Positions 26,416-35,678 are shown, counted from the first letter of the stretch. The stretch: DNA of 64,000 bases from Chloroflexota bacterium (GCA_018004935.1 JAGNBF010000021.1:1-64000); one strand, 5' to 3'. The notes: generated by a model from the sequence alone, not told the origin. Program-made: numbers and translations.

Positions 26416-29400
26416 ATGTCTGAAATCATTGCGCCACTAGAGGCAAAACTAACGCAAGCACAAACAAAAATCGAAAAAGTGGATGCCTACAACAATCTCA
26501 TAGAAGAGATTTGGTTACAGGACCTACAACGTGGTCTGAACCTCTGCCAGGAAGCGTACTCCCTGGCATCCACCCATCCCCCCTACCCTATGGGTCTGGC
26601 CAATGCCCTGATGAATCGCGGGCGTTTGCATTACCGGCTGGCAAAATATGACAAAGCCCAAAACGATTATCTGCGGGCTTTAGCCCTTTACCAGAAACTA
26701 GAGCAACCAGACAAAGTCGCTACAGTCTGGACCCATTTGGGCCTTATTCACTGGCGGCTTGCCGATTACCCCCTGGCCGCCGATTACCATATGAAGGCGG
26801 TAGAACTTTCTCGTACCCACCAGGATCCCCTGGGTGAGGCTCTGGCACTCGGCAATCTTGGTCTGGTGTACGGGATCACCGGAGCCTACGAGGCCACGCT
26901 AGAAACGTACCAGAAACTCCTGACCCTACACCGCCAGAATAGACACCGGGTTCAAGAAGGGTTTGCTCTTAATAATCTGGCTATGGCTTCCTGGCAAATG
27001 CTCAACCTGGCTCAGGCCCAGGAATGGGCGGCAGAGAGTTTGGCGATTGCCCGAGAAGAGCGACACCAGGTATTGGAAGTGTTGGCTCTGGATACAATCG
27101 GCTGTGTTTATCTGGCTGGGGGTAAGGGAACGCAGGCCCTCTCTTATTTTGAGGAAAGTGCTACCCTGGCGACCGAACGGGGCTACCAACATGAGGCATT
27201 AACGGCGCTTCTCAATATGGGGAAAGCTTATACCCTGTGCCAACAGCCCACTGAGGCCCTTTCTATCTGGCATAAGGCGCTCGCCCTGGCAACGACAATA
27301 GGGGTAAAAGATGAGTTGCGCGATTGTCATCAGCAATTAGCCCAACATTACAAGAGTGAAGGTGATACCGCGGCCGCGTTAACCCATTACGAACAGTTTC
27401 ATGCCCTGGATCGCACCATTTATAACGAAACAGCCGATATGCGTCTGAAAACGTTGCAAGTGATCCATGCCATGGAAACCGCCCACATCAAAAATGCCGC
27501 CCTGGAGCAAGAAATTACCGAACGCCGCCAGATAGAAACAGCCTTGCGAGCCACGCAGGAAACGTTGCAAACCCTCATTCAAGCTTCCCCAGATAGCATC
27601 TACTTCAAAGATGGAGGCGGTCATTGGCTGATCGCTAATCAGGCCGGGTTACAGGTTTTCCAACTAGAGAATGTCGCTTACCAGGGGCTAACAGATGTGC
27701 AGTTGGCTGATCACACCTCTTTTTTCCGCGAGGCCCTGCATTACTGTGCTAAAACTGATGAGGCAACCTGGCAATCAGGTCACGCCACCAGAAGCACCGA
27801 AATCATTCCTCAACCCAATGGCCCACCCCGTGTTTTTGATGCCATCAAAGTGCCTCTTTTTACAGACAATGGGGAAAGGAAAGGGTTAGTCATCATTGGC
27901 CGAGAAATCACCGCTCAATATGAAACAGAAATCGCCTTACGCCAGAGTGAGGGCAAACACAAAGCAGTTGCTAACCTGATGCGTCTCATGTGTGATAATG
28001 TCCCTGACCTGATTTGGGCCAAAGATATGAACGGCCATTTCCTCTTCACAAACCAGGCCATGTGTACCAAACTGCTCAATGCCCAGGACACGGACGAACC
28101 CATTGGCAAAACGGATCTCTTTTTTGCGCAACGTGAACGCACCCGCCATTCATCTAACCCGGAATGGCACACGTTTGGTGAGATTTGTATTAATTCAGAT
28201 GATGTCATCCTGGAACAACGGATACCTCAACGTTTTGACGAATTTGGTAATGTACAAGGCAAATTCCTTTACCTGGATGTTTACAAAGCCCCCTTCTGGA
28301 ACGAGCATGGGGAAATGATTGGTACTGTAGGTTGCGGCCGCGTTGTAACGGCGGAAAAGCAACAAGAAGCAGAAAATAAGCGCATCGCCCAGGCCCTACA
28401 ACTCAGCGAGGAACGATTACGCCGCATTGTTCAACACATGCCGATTATGATTGATGCCCTGGATAATACAGGTAATATCGTCTTCTGGAATGAAGAATGT
28501 GAACGAGTCACTGGCTATAGCGCGGCCGAAATCATCGGCAACCCCAACGCCTTTACCCTGATTTACCCAGATCCAATCTACCGACAGAAAATGTTGCAAA
28601 TTTGGGCAGAATACGGCGACGAATACCGCGATTGGGAATGGGAGATGACCTGCAAGGATGGTACCATTCGCACCATCGCCTGGTCTAACATCTCAAATCA
28701 GTTTCCTGTGCCCGGTTGGGCCGCCTGGGGCATTGGTGTAGATGTTACCGAACGGCAAAAGGCAGAACTGGCGCTTCGTCAAACACAAAAAACCGAGAGC
28801 CTGGGGGTATTAGCCGGGGGTATTGCCCACGATTTCAACAATCTACTTGTAGCCATTCTGGGGCAAATGTCCTTAGCTCAAATCAAAATGCGCCCAGAGA
28901 GTCAGGCCCGTACCCATGTAGAAAAAGCTGTTAAAGCGGCCGAACGTGCCGCCGATCTGACACAAAAGATGTTGGCATACTCTGGGCGCGGTCACTTTTC
29001 CGTAGAACCCATGAATTTGAATGCTCTCATCAGTGAAAATTTACACCTCTTTGAAGCCAGCATCCCCAAAAATGTACAGTTATACTCCGATCTAACATCC
29101 AACCTGCCTCTAATCGAAGCCGATGCCGGGCAAATGCAACAGGTGGTGATGAATCTCATCATTAATGGCGTTGAGGCCATTGGGGATCAGTCTGGTCGTG
29201 TACTGGTAGCCACGGGCGTAGAAAATATTGACATTGATAATGGCCATTACTGGCATTATGCGGGCACCCCCCTTGCCCCAGGCACCTACGTCACCCTGGA
29301 AATCCATGATACAGGTTGTGGCATGAACCAGGCCACCCTAAACAAAATATTTGACCCCTTCTTTACCACAAAACAAACCGGACATGGGTTGGGTCTGGCC

Positions 29401-29913
29401 GCGGTGTTGGGCATCATGCGGGGACATCATGGGGGTATTTACGTATACACAGAACCAGGGCGTGGCACCACTTTCAAGTTGCTCTTCCCCATCCCAATCA
29501 CCCCCACGGAAACAGTGATGTTGGATACAACGCATCATTCCCTTACGATCCAGACCGCGCTTGTCCTGGTAATAGACGATGAAGAGCCTGTCTGTACGGC
29601 TATCAGCGACATTTTGGCAAGTGAAGGTATCCATACACTTGTTGCTACAAATGGGCATGCCGGTCTCACCCTCTATCAGGCGCATCAGAACGACATCCAT
29701 CTCGTCATCCTTGATCTTTCTATGCCCGGCCTTAGCGGCGAAGAGACCTTTCGCCATCTGCATCGGATCAACCCCGAGGTGCGTGTTATGCTCTCCTCAG
29801 GTTATAGCCAGGTTGAAGCTACGAGCCGTTTTACCGGTAAAGGGTTGGTGGCCTTTATTCAAAAGCCCTATGCCGCGACCACGCTGTTACAAAAAGTTAA
29901 GCAGGTTCTCTAA
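26416..29913 (+). CDS. TPR-PAS hybrid histidine kinase with C-terminal receiver
   Basis: This 1165-aa cytoplasmic protein has no membrane helix. Residues 40-345 are TPR-like repeats (GNLGLVYGITGAYEATLETY). A short coiled coil (ITERRQIETALRATQETLQ) leads to three PAS domains (about 380-500, 520-655 and 668-790, the last with a PAC ending GIGVDVTERQ). The histidine kinase core has the H-box LAGGIAHDFNNLL (H about 805), then N-box and G-box motifs DTGCGM and GHGLGLA. A receiver domain (about 1045-1163) has VIDDEE and the phospho-acceptor in LDLSMPG (D about 1100). It therefore autophosphorylates and can pass phosphate to its own receiver. The H-box is of the HDFNN class common in PAS hybrid kinases. 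No dedicated partner gene is adjacent, and the ribosome site is weak. Confidence 0.92.
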   Translation: MSEIIAPLEAKLTQAQTKIEKVDAYNNLIEEIWLQDLQRGLNLCQEAYSLASTHPPYPMGLANALMNRGRLHYRLAKYDKAQNDYLRALALYQKLEQPDKVATVWTHLGLIHWRLADYPLAADYHMKAVELSRTHQDPLGEALALGNLGLVYGITGAYEATLETYQKLLTLHRQNRHRVQEGFALNNLAMASWQMLNLAQAQEWAAESLAIAREERHQVLEVLALDTIGCVYLAGGKGTQALSYFEESATLATERGYQHEALTALLNMGKAYTLCQQPTEALSIWHKALALATTIGVKDELRDCHQQLAQHYKSEGDTAAALTHYEQFHALDRTIYNETADMRLKTLQVIHAMETAHIKNAALEQEITERRQIETALRATQETLQTLIQASPDSIYFKDGGGHWLIANQAGLQVFQLENVAYQGLTDVQLADHTSFFREALHYCAKTDEATWQSGHATRSTEIIPQPNGPPRVFDAIKVPLFTDNGERKGLVIIGREITAQYETEIALRQSEGKHKAVANLMRLMCDNVPDLIWAKDMNGHFLFTNQAMCTKLLNAQDTDEPIGKTDLFFAQRERTRHSSNPEWHTFGEICINSDDVILEQRIPQRFDEFGNVQGKFLYLDVYKAPFWNEHGEMIGTVGCGRVVTAEKQQEAENKRIAQALQLSEERLRRIVQHMPIMIDALDNTGNIVFWNEECERVTGYSAAEIIGNPNAFTLIYPDPIYRQKMLQIWAEYGDEYRDWEWEMTCKDGTIRTIAWSNISNQFPVPGWAAWGIGVDVTERQKAELALRQTQKTESLGVLAGGIAHDFNNLLVAILGQMSLAQIKMRPESQARTHVEKAVKAAERAADLTQKMLAYSGRGHFSVEPMNLNALISENLHLFEASIPKNVQLYSDLTSNLPLIEADAGQMQQVVMNLIINGVEAIGDQSGRVLVATGVENIDIDNGHYWHYAGTPLAPGTYVTLEIHDTGCGMNQATLNKIFDPFFTTKQTGHGLGLAAVLGIMRGHHGGIYVYTEPGRGTTFKLLFPIPITPTETVMLDTTHHSLTIQTALVLVIDDEEPVCTAISDILASEGIHTLVATNGHAGLTLYQAHQNDIHLVILDLSMPGLSGEETFRHLHRINPEVRVMLSSGYSQVEATSRFTGKGLVAFIQKPYAATTLLQKVKQVL

Positions 29914-29955
29914 AATAGTACTGTCCGGCCCAGGCTACCTGGGATGAACTTTTTT

Positions 29956-29995
29956 CGGCGCGGTTTGGGGGGCGCACTCCCCTCAAACCGCGCCG
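29956..29995. terminator. Hairpin between convergent genes
   Basis: CGGCGCGGTTTG and CAAACCGCGCCG arms sit between the hybrid kinase (ends 29913) and the DUF411 gene (ends 30044 from the other side). The arms are shared with the composite repeat, so this may be a repeat fragment used as a terminator. Confidence 0.5.
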
Positions 29996-30043
29996 TTGGA
30001 TGTTGGGCATTAGATTGGTGCAAAAGCGAACGTGTTATCTATT

Positions 30044-30523
30044 CTATTCCCCGGAGTAACTGGCATAAATTTCCGTATGACCAGATTCATCAAACGTCAA
30101 CACATCATAAGGTTGAGCGGCTACACCTTCGACGACCATCCCGGGGGAACCGGGAGGCATACCGGGCACAGCAATACCAATCACAGCAGGCCGTTCGCTG
30201 AGCAGTCGTTCCATATCGGCCACAGGTACATGGCCTTCAATGACATAGCCATCCACGATGGCTGTGTGGCAAGATTGGAGTGCTGGGGGAACCTGGTAAC
30301 GCTCTTTTATGGGAGCCAGGTCATCTAAATTTTCGGTGATGACTGTATAACCATTTTCCACCATATAGGCCACCCAATCGCCACAACACCCTCAGGTAGC
30401 CGACTTATAAACGGTAATTACTGGTTTATCTGAACGAGATGCCACAGGTTCATTGGTGTTCGCGGCCGCGCACGCCGTCAACCACAAAAACATGACCATC
30501 CCTATCACTGTCATCTGTCTCAT
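30044..30523 (-). CDS. DUF411 metal-binding lipoprotein with in-frame TGA at the first cysteine of the CxCC motif
   Basis: From the ATG at 30523 (ribosome site CAGGAGAAACA) the frame reads a lipoprotein signal (MVMFLWLTACAA, lipobox LTAC) and VITVYKSAT, then TGA (30392-30394, codon 44), then GCCGDWVAYM and the rest of a typical DUF411 domain (PPALQSCHTAIVDGYVIEGH, AVPGMPPGSPGM). The family normally has TCGCCGDW at this point, so the TGA sits exactly where the first cysteine codon (TGC/TGT) belongs. Everything before and after is intact. Explanations are a recent nonsense mutation, a sequencing error, or selenocysteine recoding. Without readthrough, the remaining frame would need to restart at GTG 30373. 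It is 38 bases downstream of a cupredoxin gene on the same strand, fitting a copper role. Confidence 0.72.
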
Positions 30524-30561
30524 ATTGTTTCTCCTGGTCTTCAGGTCAAATCTCTACGGTT

Positions 30562-31026
30562 TTAGGGGGCCGACACCACCAACTGTCCCACCATACCAGC
30601 TTCCTTGTGCCCCTCTACCGTACAATAATACTCATACGTCCCGGGTTCTGCGGGCGTAAACTGCAAAACATTGCTTCCCCCATTCATAGGGGCCGCTACA
30701 TGCACATCTAACTCAGCGGCCATCTCCTCCATATCATGAGCATGACCCCCTTTATCTTCATCCGTCTCCGTCGTTAACGCTTCTCCATCGAGGGGCATGG
30801 CCGCAATACTGAAATCATGCACCAGAGCACCATTATTGCGGAACGTGACCTTAACGGGTTGTCCGGCAACCACTTCTAGATTAGCCGTATCATAGACAAT
30901 ATCGGTAGCCACAACGGTGAATTCAGCCGTTGGCAATATAGCCACTTCGTCCGCTTCGCCGGACTGGCTACAGGCAGTGATGAGAACAACACTCATCACC
31001 AATAAACCAAAAATCAATTTTTTCAT
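30562..31026 (-). CDS. Cupredoxin-domain lipoprotein
   Basis: The protein has 154 aa with a lipoprotein signal peptide (MKKLIFGLLVMSVVLITAC, lipobox ITAC). The mature part is a plastocyanin-like beta sandwich (VVATDIVYDTANLEVVAGQP, TFRNNGALVHDFS) ending in the type-1 copper signature CTVEGHKEAGM, which supplies Cys, His and Met; the His in LVHDFS is the fourth ligand. It should bind copper on the outer face of the membrane. The ribosome site AGGAGGAG is strong and lies at the end of a dispersed REP2 repeat. The DUF411 gene follows in the same direction and is probably co-transcribed. Confidence 0.85.
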   Translation of the reverse strand: MKKLIFGLLVMSVVLITACSQSGEADEVAILPTAEFTVVATDIVYDTANLEVVAGQPVKVTFRNNGALVHDFSIAAMPLDGEALTTETDEDKGGHAHDMEEMAAELDVHVAAPMNGGSNVLQFTPAEPGTYEYYCTVEGHKEAGMVGQLVVSAP

Positions 31027-31030
31027 TGGT

Positions 31031-31066
31031 TTTCACTCCTCCTACGAAAATGTAGGGCGATTTGGC
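31031..31066 (-). repeat. REP2 repeat end providing a ribosome binding site
   Basis: Reading the minus strand: AAATCGCCCTACATTTTC then GTAGGAGGAG just before the cupredoxin ATG. The same end lies before the symporter gene at 35984. Confidence 0.65.
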
Positions 31067-31091
31067 AAGGGGTGTGTTTCATTTCGGTTGA

Positions 31092-31159
31092 GTGGGCGGG
31101 GCAACCGGGGGAAATATTGACGGATCACCCCAACGTGTTCTCCCGGTTGCCTCGCCCAC
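31092..31159. repeat. Inverted repeat in the 31027-31481 gene-free stretch
   Basis: GTGGGCGGGGCAACCGGG (31092-31109) and CCCGGTTGCCTCGCCCAC (31142-31159) pair at 17 of 18 positions around a 32-base loop. The rest of this stretch holds no gene. Confidence 0.6.
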
Positions 31160-31481
31160 CTGCCCCACCAAGGCCTTGTCTGCTACCAGGGTGAGCCAGG
31201 TGGGAGATGAGGCCAGGGTGAAATGATGAGGCCAACCCCACCTGTCCCACCCCTACCCATTGTGACAATTGAGCATAGCTGTTATTCAACTCATTTGAAA
31301 CACACCCTTTGGCAAGTTACCAAATCGCCTTATCCCGGTTTAAACGATAGACTCATTTTAAACGGGTATTATCTCCAGGGGCACCGCTCTTTGGCGCAAC
31401 CGAACCCCGCCAAATGGCCTATTGGCGGCGTAGAAATAGCCCTGGCATGATGATCACCCTTCGTGAATAATGGAAGGTATG

Positions 31482-32153
31482 ATGCAATCTATCCGTGTTC
31501 TTCTGGCCGATGATCATGCGGTGGTACGGGCAGGTATTCGCCAATTTCTGGAACATGCCCCAGATATTCAGGTTGTGGCCGAAGCCGATGATGGGGCAAT
31601 GGCTCGTGCCTTCATTCAACAGTATCAGCCCGATGTCGCCGTTCTGGACATTCAGATGCCCCAGGCGAGTGGCATTGAAGTGGCTCGTTGGGTTAAGGCA
31701 AACCACCCAGATGTGGGTGTCCTTGTACTCACGGCTTATGATGATGATCCTTATGTTGTCGCCGTGCTTCAGGCGGGAGCGAATGGCTATGTGTTGAAAA
31801 CCGCCGCACCAGCCGAGATTGTTCAGGCGGTACGTGATGTCCATGAAGGCAAAACGGCCTTTAATCCGGCGATTACCCAGAAACTGGTGGCCCATCTTCT
31901 CAGTCAACAGCAAACGGCTCTGGCCTATGAACCTTTAACTGAGCGTGAGGTAGAAGTGCTGACGTTGGCGGGTAAAGGGTTTACGAATAAGGCGATTGGG
32001 GTGCAGTTAGGCATCAGTGACCGCACGGTGCAGGGGCACCTGGCGAAGATTTACAGCAAATTGGCCGCCAATAGTCGCACGGAAGCGGTTATGAAGGCGG
32101 TATCGTTTGGGTTGATTGCCGTTGCGGCAACAGAAGGGTTCACTCGAAATTAA
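31482..32153 (+). CDS. NarL/LuxR-type response regulator
   Basis: The protein has 223 aa. An N-terminal receiver domain (VLLADDHAVVRAG, phospho-acceptor in VLDIQMP about residue 56, conserved Lys in YVLKTAAP) is followed by a LuxR-type helix-turn-helix (LTEREVEVLTLAGKGFTNKAI, then GISDRTVQGHLAKIYSKL). It is a DNA-binding transcription factor switched on by phosphorylation. I chose ATG 31482 because GGAAGG lies 4 bases before it; in-frame ATGs at 31470 and 31479 are alternatives. The histidine kinase gene downstream (32392) is the probable partner, although a MITE now separates the two. Confidence 0.9.
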   Translation: MQSIRVLLADDHAVVRAGIRQFLEHAPDIQVVAEADDGAMARAFIQQYQPDVAVLDIQMPQASGIEVARWVKANHPDVGVLVLTAYDDDPYVVAVLQAGANGYVLKTAAPAEIVQAVRDVHEGKTAFNPAITQKLVAHLLSQQQTALAYEPLTEREVEVLTLAGKGFTNKAIGVQLGISDRTVQGHLAKIYSKLAANSRTEAVMKAVSFGLIAVAATEGFTRN

Positions 32154-32182
32154 GGATCAAGGTTTCTTCTCAATAATTTTTT

Positions 32183-32283
32183 GGTTCTTTGGGAATTCCG
32201 GGGGTTGACACCAGATGTAGGGGCTGGTCTTGTGCCTGCCCCGTGTGGGGCAACCCTTGTGGTTGCCCGTACCCCAAGGAACC
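32183..32283 (+). mobile_element. MITE copy D between response regulator and kinase genes
   Basis: It starts GGTTCTTTGGG and ends CCAAGGAACC. AATTTTTT occurs immediately before (32175-32182) and one base after the element (32285-32292). It separates two genes that would otherwise be a compact two-component pair. Confidence 0.8.
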
Positions 32284-32391
32284 GAATTTTTTGGGGGCAT
32301 CGGGCGGGTCTCCTGACCGCCGGTGGCGCGATCAGAAGACCAGCCACAGCAAATGCAAAATTATTGGCGAACGATGATTAAGGAGGGCAAG

Positions 32392-34104
32392 ATGCGGCGA
32401 TGGCGTAGTTTCCCGGTTCAGCTATTCGTCCTTATCGTGTTCCCTCTGGTAGCTCTATTGCTCATCATTACTTTGGGTAGTTTAACTCTCCACCAACAGG
32501 CCATGCGGAATATGGTGGGTGAACGAGATGAACGAGCCATCCGCGCCGCGGCCGCGGCCATTAGTGAACAATTAAACCATCGCCACAGCGCCATTCGCAG
32601 CCTTGCCCTTCAGGTAGCCGTTACCCACGATCCGGAACACGCCCTGGCTGATGCTACCTTTCTATTACCTGATTTTGAGGGGGGGGTGGCTCTTTATACA
32701 ACTCAGGGTACCCTCTTAGCTACCAGCACCACCAGAGAAACCTGGCAAACCTGGTCTATTCCTGGAGCGTTACTCGCGAGGGGAAACTTCCCCATAGGCG
32801 AGGCAAGTTTCTTGCCCCCTGTAACCGATCCCCAGAGTGGCGAAAGCCGTCTTCTCGTCGTTGCCCAAGAAGAGACATTCATTGCTGTAGGGGCCTTCTC
32901 ACCGGCGAATCTGGCCCGCCAGGCCCTGACCGATCTTTTTGGGGTTCATGATTGGGCCGCGGCTTTTATCATCAGTAGTGAAGGCACGGTACTGTACCAG
33001 ACCGGCATCGCCCCCTTATCTGTGGCGGAAATCCAGACACACCCGGGCGTCGCCGAAGCCCTTGGGGGTGAGTCAGGCACAACCTATCGCTCTGTGGGGG
33101 GTGAGGAGCACGTAATTGCCTTCAGCCCTATTGAGCCGGTGGGTTGGGCGTTGGTTGTGGAAGAACCGTGGCATATTGTGGCGGATCCCATGTTGCGGGC
33201 TACCGAACAAGCCCCGTTACTGGTTGTGCCAGTGCTTCTCCTGACCGTCCTGGTGTTGTGGTGGGGTATACGCCAGATTGTGCAACCGTTGCAGACGCTA
33301 GAAAGGCAGGCGACGCAATTAGGGCAAGGGGATTTTGCGGCCATTGAAGCCCCTGTGGGTGGCATTCACGAAATTCAACGGTTGCAGATACAACTTGTGC
33401 AGATGGCCCACAAGGTAAAGGCGGCGCAACAAAATCTGCGCGGCTATTTGGGCGCGATTACCACCGGGCAAGAAGAGGAGCGGCGACGGCTGGCCCGTGA
33501 CTTGCATGATGAGACGATTCAGGCCCTTATTGCCTTAAACCAACAGATACAACTGGCCCAGCTCGCGGCCGCGGACGAACCCACCGCCGCCCCGCTTAAC
33601 CGTATGCAACAGATGGCGGCCCAAATTGTTGCCGACTTGCGCCGCCTCACGCACGATTTACGACCCATCTACCTGGAGGAGTTGGGCCTGGTACCGGCCT
33701 TGAGTATGCTGGCGCGGGATACGGGCAAAGCCCTGGCCATTCCTATCACCTTTCACCTTTCCGGCGATGAGCGCCGTTTGACAGCCGCCGCGGAACTGGC
33801 CCTCTATCGTATTGCCCAGGAAGGGTTACGCAATGTGAGCCGTCACGCGCAGGCCACCGCGGCCGCAGTCACCCTTGCCTTTGCCGACAAGACAGTCAAA
33901 CTGATCGTACAAGATAATGGTCAGGGATTTGTTGTGCCGGAAAACCCGACAGAGCGTGTTGCTAACGGTCATTTTGGGTTGTTAGGCATTCGGGAACGAG
34001 CGGAATTGATTGGGGCACAAACACAATTACACTCCGCACCTGGGAGTGGCACAACCTTAACCATTGCCCTGCCGTTGTCACCAACCAGCCTCCCTGCGGA
34101 TTGA
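32392..34104 (+). CDS. Membrane sensor histidine kinase, HisKA_3 (NarX/DegS-like)
   Basis: The protein has 570 aa. One transmembrane helix (LFVLIVFPLVALLLIITLG) is followed by an extracytoplasmic Cache-like sensor region (about 40-265), a second helix (LLVVPVLLLTVLVLWW), a HAMP-like linker, the HisKA_3 phospho-acceptor in EEERRRLARDLHDE (H about 372), and an HATPase domain (DNGQGF, FGLLGIRERAELIGA). AAGGAGGG ends 5 bases before the ATG at 32392, which decides the start; the frame is open further upstream, but only through repeat-like sequence. With the upstream NarL-type regulator it forms a two-component system; the ligand is unknown. Confidence 0.9.
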   Translation: MRRWRSFPVQLFVLIVFPLVALLLIITLGSLTLHQQAMRNMVGERDERAIRAAAAAISEQLNHRHSAIRSLALQVAVTHDPEHALADATFLLPDFEGGVALYTTQGTLLATSTTRETWQTWSIPGALLARGNFPIGEASFLPPVTDPQSGESRLLVVAQEETFIAVGAFSPANLARQALTDLFGVHDWAAAFIISSEGTVLYQTGIAPLSVAEIQTHPGVAEALGGESGTTYRSVGGEEHVIAFSPIEPVGWALVVEEPWHIVADPMLRATEQAPLLVVPVLLLTVLVLWWGIRQIVQPLQTLERQATQLGQGDFAAIEAPVGGIHEIQRLQIQLVQMAHKVKAAQQNLRGYLGAITTGQEEERRRLARDLHDETIQALIALNQQIQLAQLAAADEPTAAPLNRMQQMAAQIVADLRRLTHDLRPIYLEELGLVPALSMLARDTGKALAIPITFHLSGDERRLTAAAELALYRIAQEGLRNVSRHAQATAAAVTLAFADKTVKLIVQDNGQGFVVPENPTERVANGHFGLLGIRERAELIGAQTQLHSAPGSGTTLTIALPLSPTSLPAD

Positions 34105-34138
34105 ATGGATCGCCTGATTCAACACAAGGCTTGCCAGA

Positions 34139-34505
34139 TATACTTACCACGGTCATAAAGTGACATTTTGTTAGCGGCAACAGATTGGTAGGTTTGGACT
34201 GAAAACCCATCCCCCTTCGATCCCAGAGGGAAGGGGGGAGAAACCCAACGGCGCGGTTTGGCGAGCGTCCGCTCGCCAAACCGCGCCGAAAATAGTTTTA
34301 GGGGTGGGGGTGGCCTTGGATAAACCCAACACGACGATAAAGGGAGACGGCGACAGGGCGAAAAAATGTCAGGGGTCTTCAGGATTTCGTGGGGTACGGG
34401 CAACCCTTGTGGTTGCCCCACACTGGGCAGGCACAAGGCCAGCCCGTACATCTGGTGTCAACCCCCTGAATTCCCAAAGAGCCAATGTCAGATTATGCCC
34501 CCTTT
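34139..34505 (+). repeat. Composite repeat copy 2, interrupted by a MITE
   Basis: Same order as 25892-26155 up to GAAAAAATGTCAG. It then holds a MITE and resumes at AATGTCAGATTATGCC. The remainder of the gene-free stretch up to 34699 contains another GGCCAGGGGACCGGC-like module and nothing else recognised. Confidence 0.85.
34373..34483 (-). mobile_element. MITE copy E with perfect target duplication
   Basis: In reverse orientation it starts GGGTCTTCAGG and ends CCCAAAGAGCC. AATGTCAG is duplicated exactly (34365-34372 and 34484-34491). The uninterrupted target sequence exists at 26136-26150 and, reversed, at 48038-48058. Confidence 0.93.
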
Positions 34506-34699
34506 GACAGTATAACAACAGATGGCACGCTTGGAAGACCCGCCACCGCAAATGTTCAATTTAGGACTTACGCGCTGTGGCGGGTGTCCCCACCGCGCCA
34601 CACCGGACACGGCCAGGGGACCGGCTCGATCAACCTCGTCCTAAACTTATTTAATCGTCAATCCTTACAGCGCTGAGTGCTACCCTCAAAGGGAGATGA

Positions 34700-35386
34700 A
34701 TGAACGCAAAAGAAACGACGCAAATAATTCTGGAAATGCTCAAAGCATTACACAGCAAGAATAGCGGCCGCGATGAATGGGCCATATTCCCGGAGTTAAA
34801 TATCGGCACTGGGGCGAAAGGTGGCCGATGGATTGACCTGTGGGCTGTCAATATGTACCCCAGCAAAGGGAACATAAAGATCGCCTACGAAATCAAGGCA
34901 TCACGCAGTGACTTCCTGAGAGAGTTAGAAGACCCGCTCAAACGGTCAGGTGCAGAGGCATGGTCCAATGAATGTTATTTTGTCGCCCCAGCCGGGCTGA
35001 TTAGCCCCAAAGAACTCCCAGAAGGCTGGGGGTTGATAGAGCTAACCCTGAGCGGCCTCCGCAAAAAAGTAGCCGCCCCATACCGCGAGGTCAGGCTAAC
35101 TGAACCCTTTATCTACTCGGTTTTACGCCGCACTGGTCGCACCGAAAAGCAAAATCCCCCCCCGGTTGAACTCATGAACGAACTGGCTCGCCTGCGCCAG
35201 TTGCAGAATGTGATCAAAGAGGAAATCGGCTATTTCTATGCCGTTGACCCGTCCCGGCTTCGTGAATACTTAAAAACGCAGACCCGCCCCCTCAAAGAAA
35301 CAAGGCGCAAGATCGCCAAATTATTAGCCGAAGTTGATGCCCTACAAGCGGCATTTGATAGAGCCGAGGGAGAAACCGAACTGTGA
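34700..35386 (+). CDS. Restriction-endonuclease-fold (PD-(D/E)XK, MmcB-like) orphan protein
   Basis: The protein has 228 aa. RWIDLWAV followed by YEIKASRSDFLRELEDP gives the D...ExK catalytic pattern of the fold. NECYFVAPAGLI and LPEGWGLIEL follow, as in phage and MmcB-type DNA repair proteins, I believe. The C-terminal third is helical and charged. AGGGAG lies 7 bases before the ATG. It stands alone among repeats, and base use is a little more AT-rich than neighbouring genes, so horizontal origin is possible. Its DNA substrate is unknown. Confidence 0.7.
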   Translation: MNAKETTQIILEMLKALHSKNSGRDEWAIFPELNIGTGAKGGRWIDLWAVNMYPSKGNIKIAYEIKASRSDFLRELEDPLKRSGAEAWSNECYFVAPAGLISPKELPEGWGLIELTLSGLRKKVAAPYREVRLTEPFIYSVLRRTGRTEKQNPPPVELMNELARLRQLQNVIKEEIGYFYAVDPSRLREYLKTQTRPLKETRRKIAKLLAEVDALQAAFDRAEGETEL

Positions 35387-35621
35387 TGCTTGAGAAATCT
35401 GCGTATGCAATCGCCCTACAACACAAGGCTTCAACAAACTCAGCCCTCGAGGACGTGTATAGTTACGGTATTTTTTGCTAACGGCTTTAACAAATGTATA
35501 ATTTATTGTACGTTCGTTCAGTCGCGTAAGAAGGGCGATAAGATCAAGGCTGACCAGTCAATGACTGTCCTGTAGAGCTTAAGATAATGATTTTGGGCAT
35601 GGTTCAGGTCAACTTTACAAA
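35387..35621. other. Gene-free stretch
   Basis: Only short, non-convincing ORFs. Noticeably AT-rich at 35450-35520. Confidence 0.4.
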
Positions 35622-35678
35622 TTTGTAGGACGATTTGGTAAATCGTCTCGTGGGCGATTTACCAAATCGCCCTACAAA
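35622..35678. repeat. REP2-type inverted repeat
   Basis: TTTGTAGGACGATTTGGTAA pairs with the complementary arm ending CGCCCTACAAA. Flanks (AGGTCAACTTTAC; GTTAAGCACCGTTTGCC) recur in reverse around 52741-52775. Confidence 0.8.

Noticed and set aside
30340..30394. SECIS element after the TGA in the DUF411 gene
   Set aside because: I could only fold short, weak stems (GGC/GCC, UAUA/UAUA); not enough to call a bacterial SECIS by eye.
35390..35575. 61-codon plus-strand ORF
   Set aside because: No ribosome site, no family pattern, and located in an AT-rich gap; not supported.
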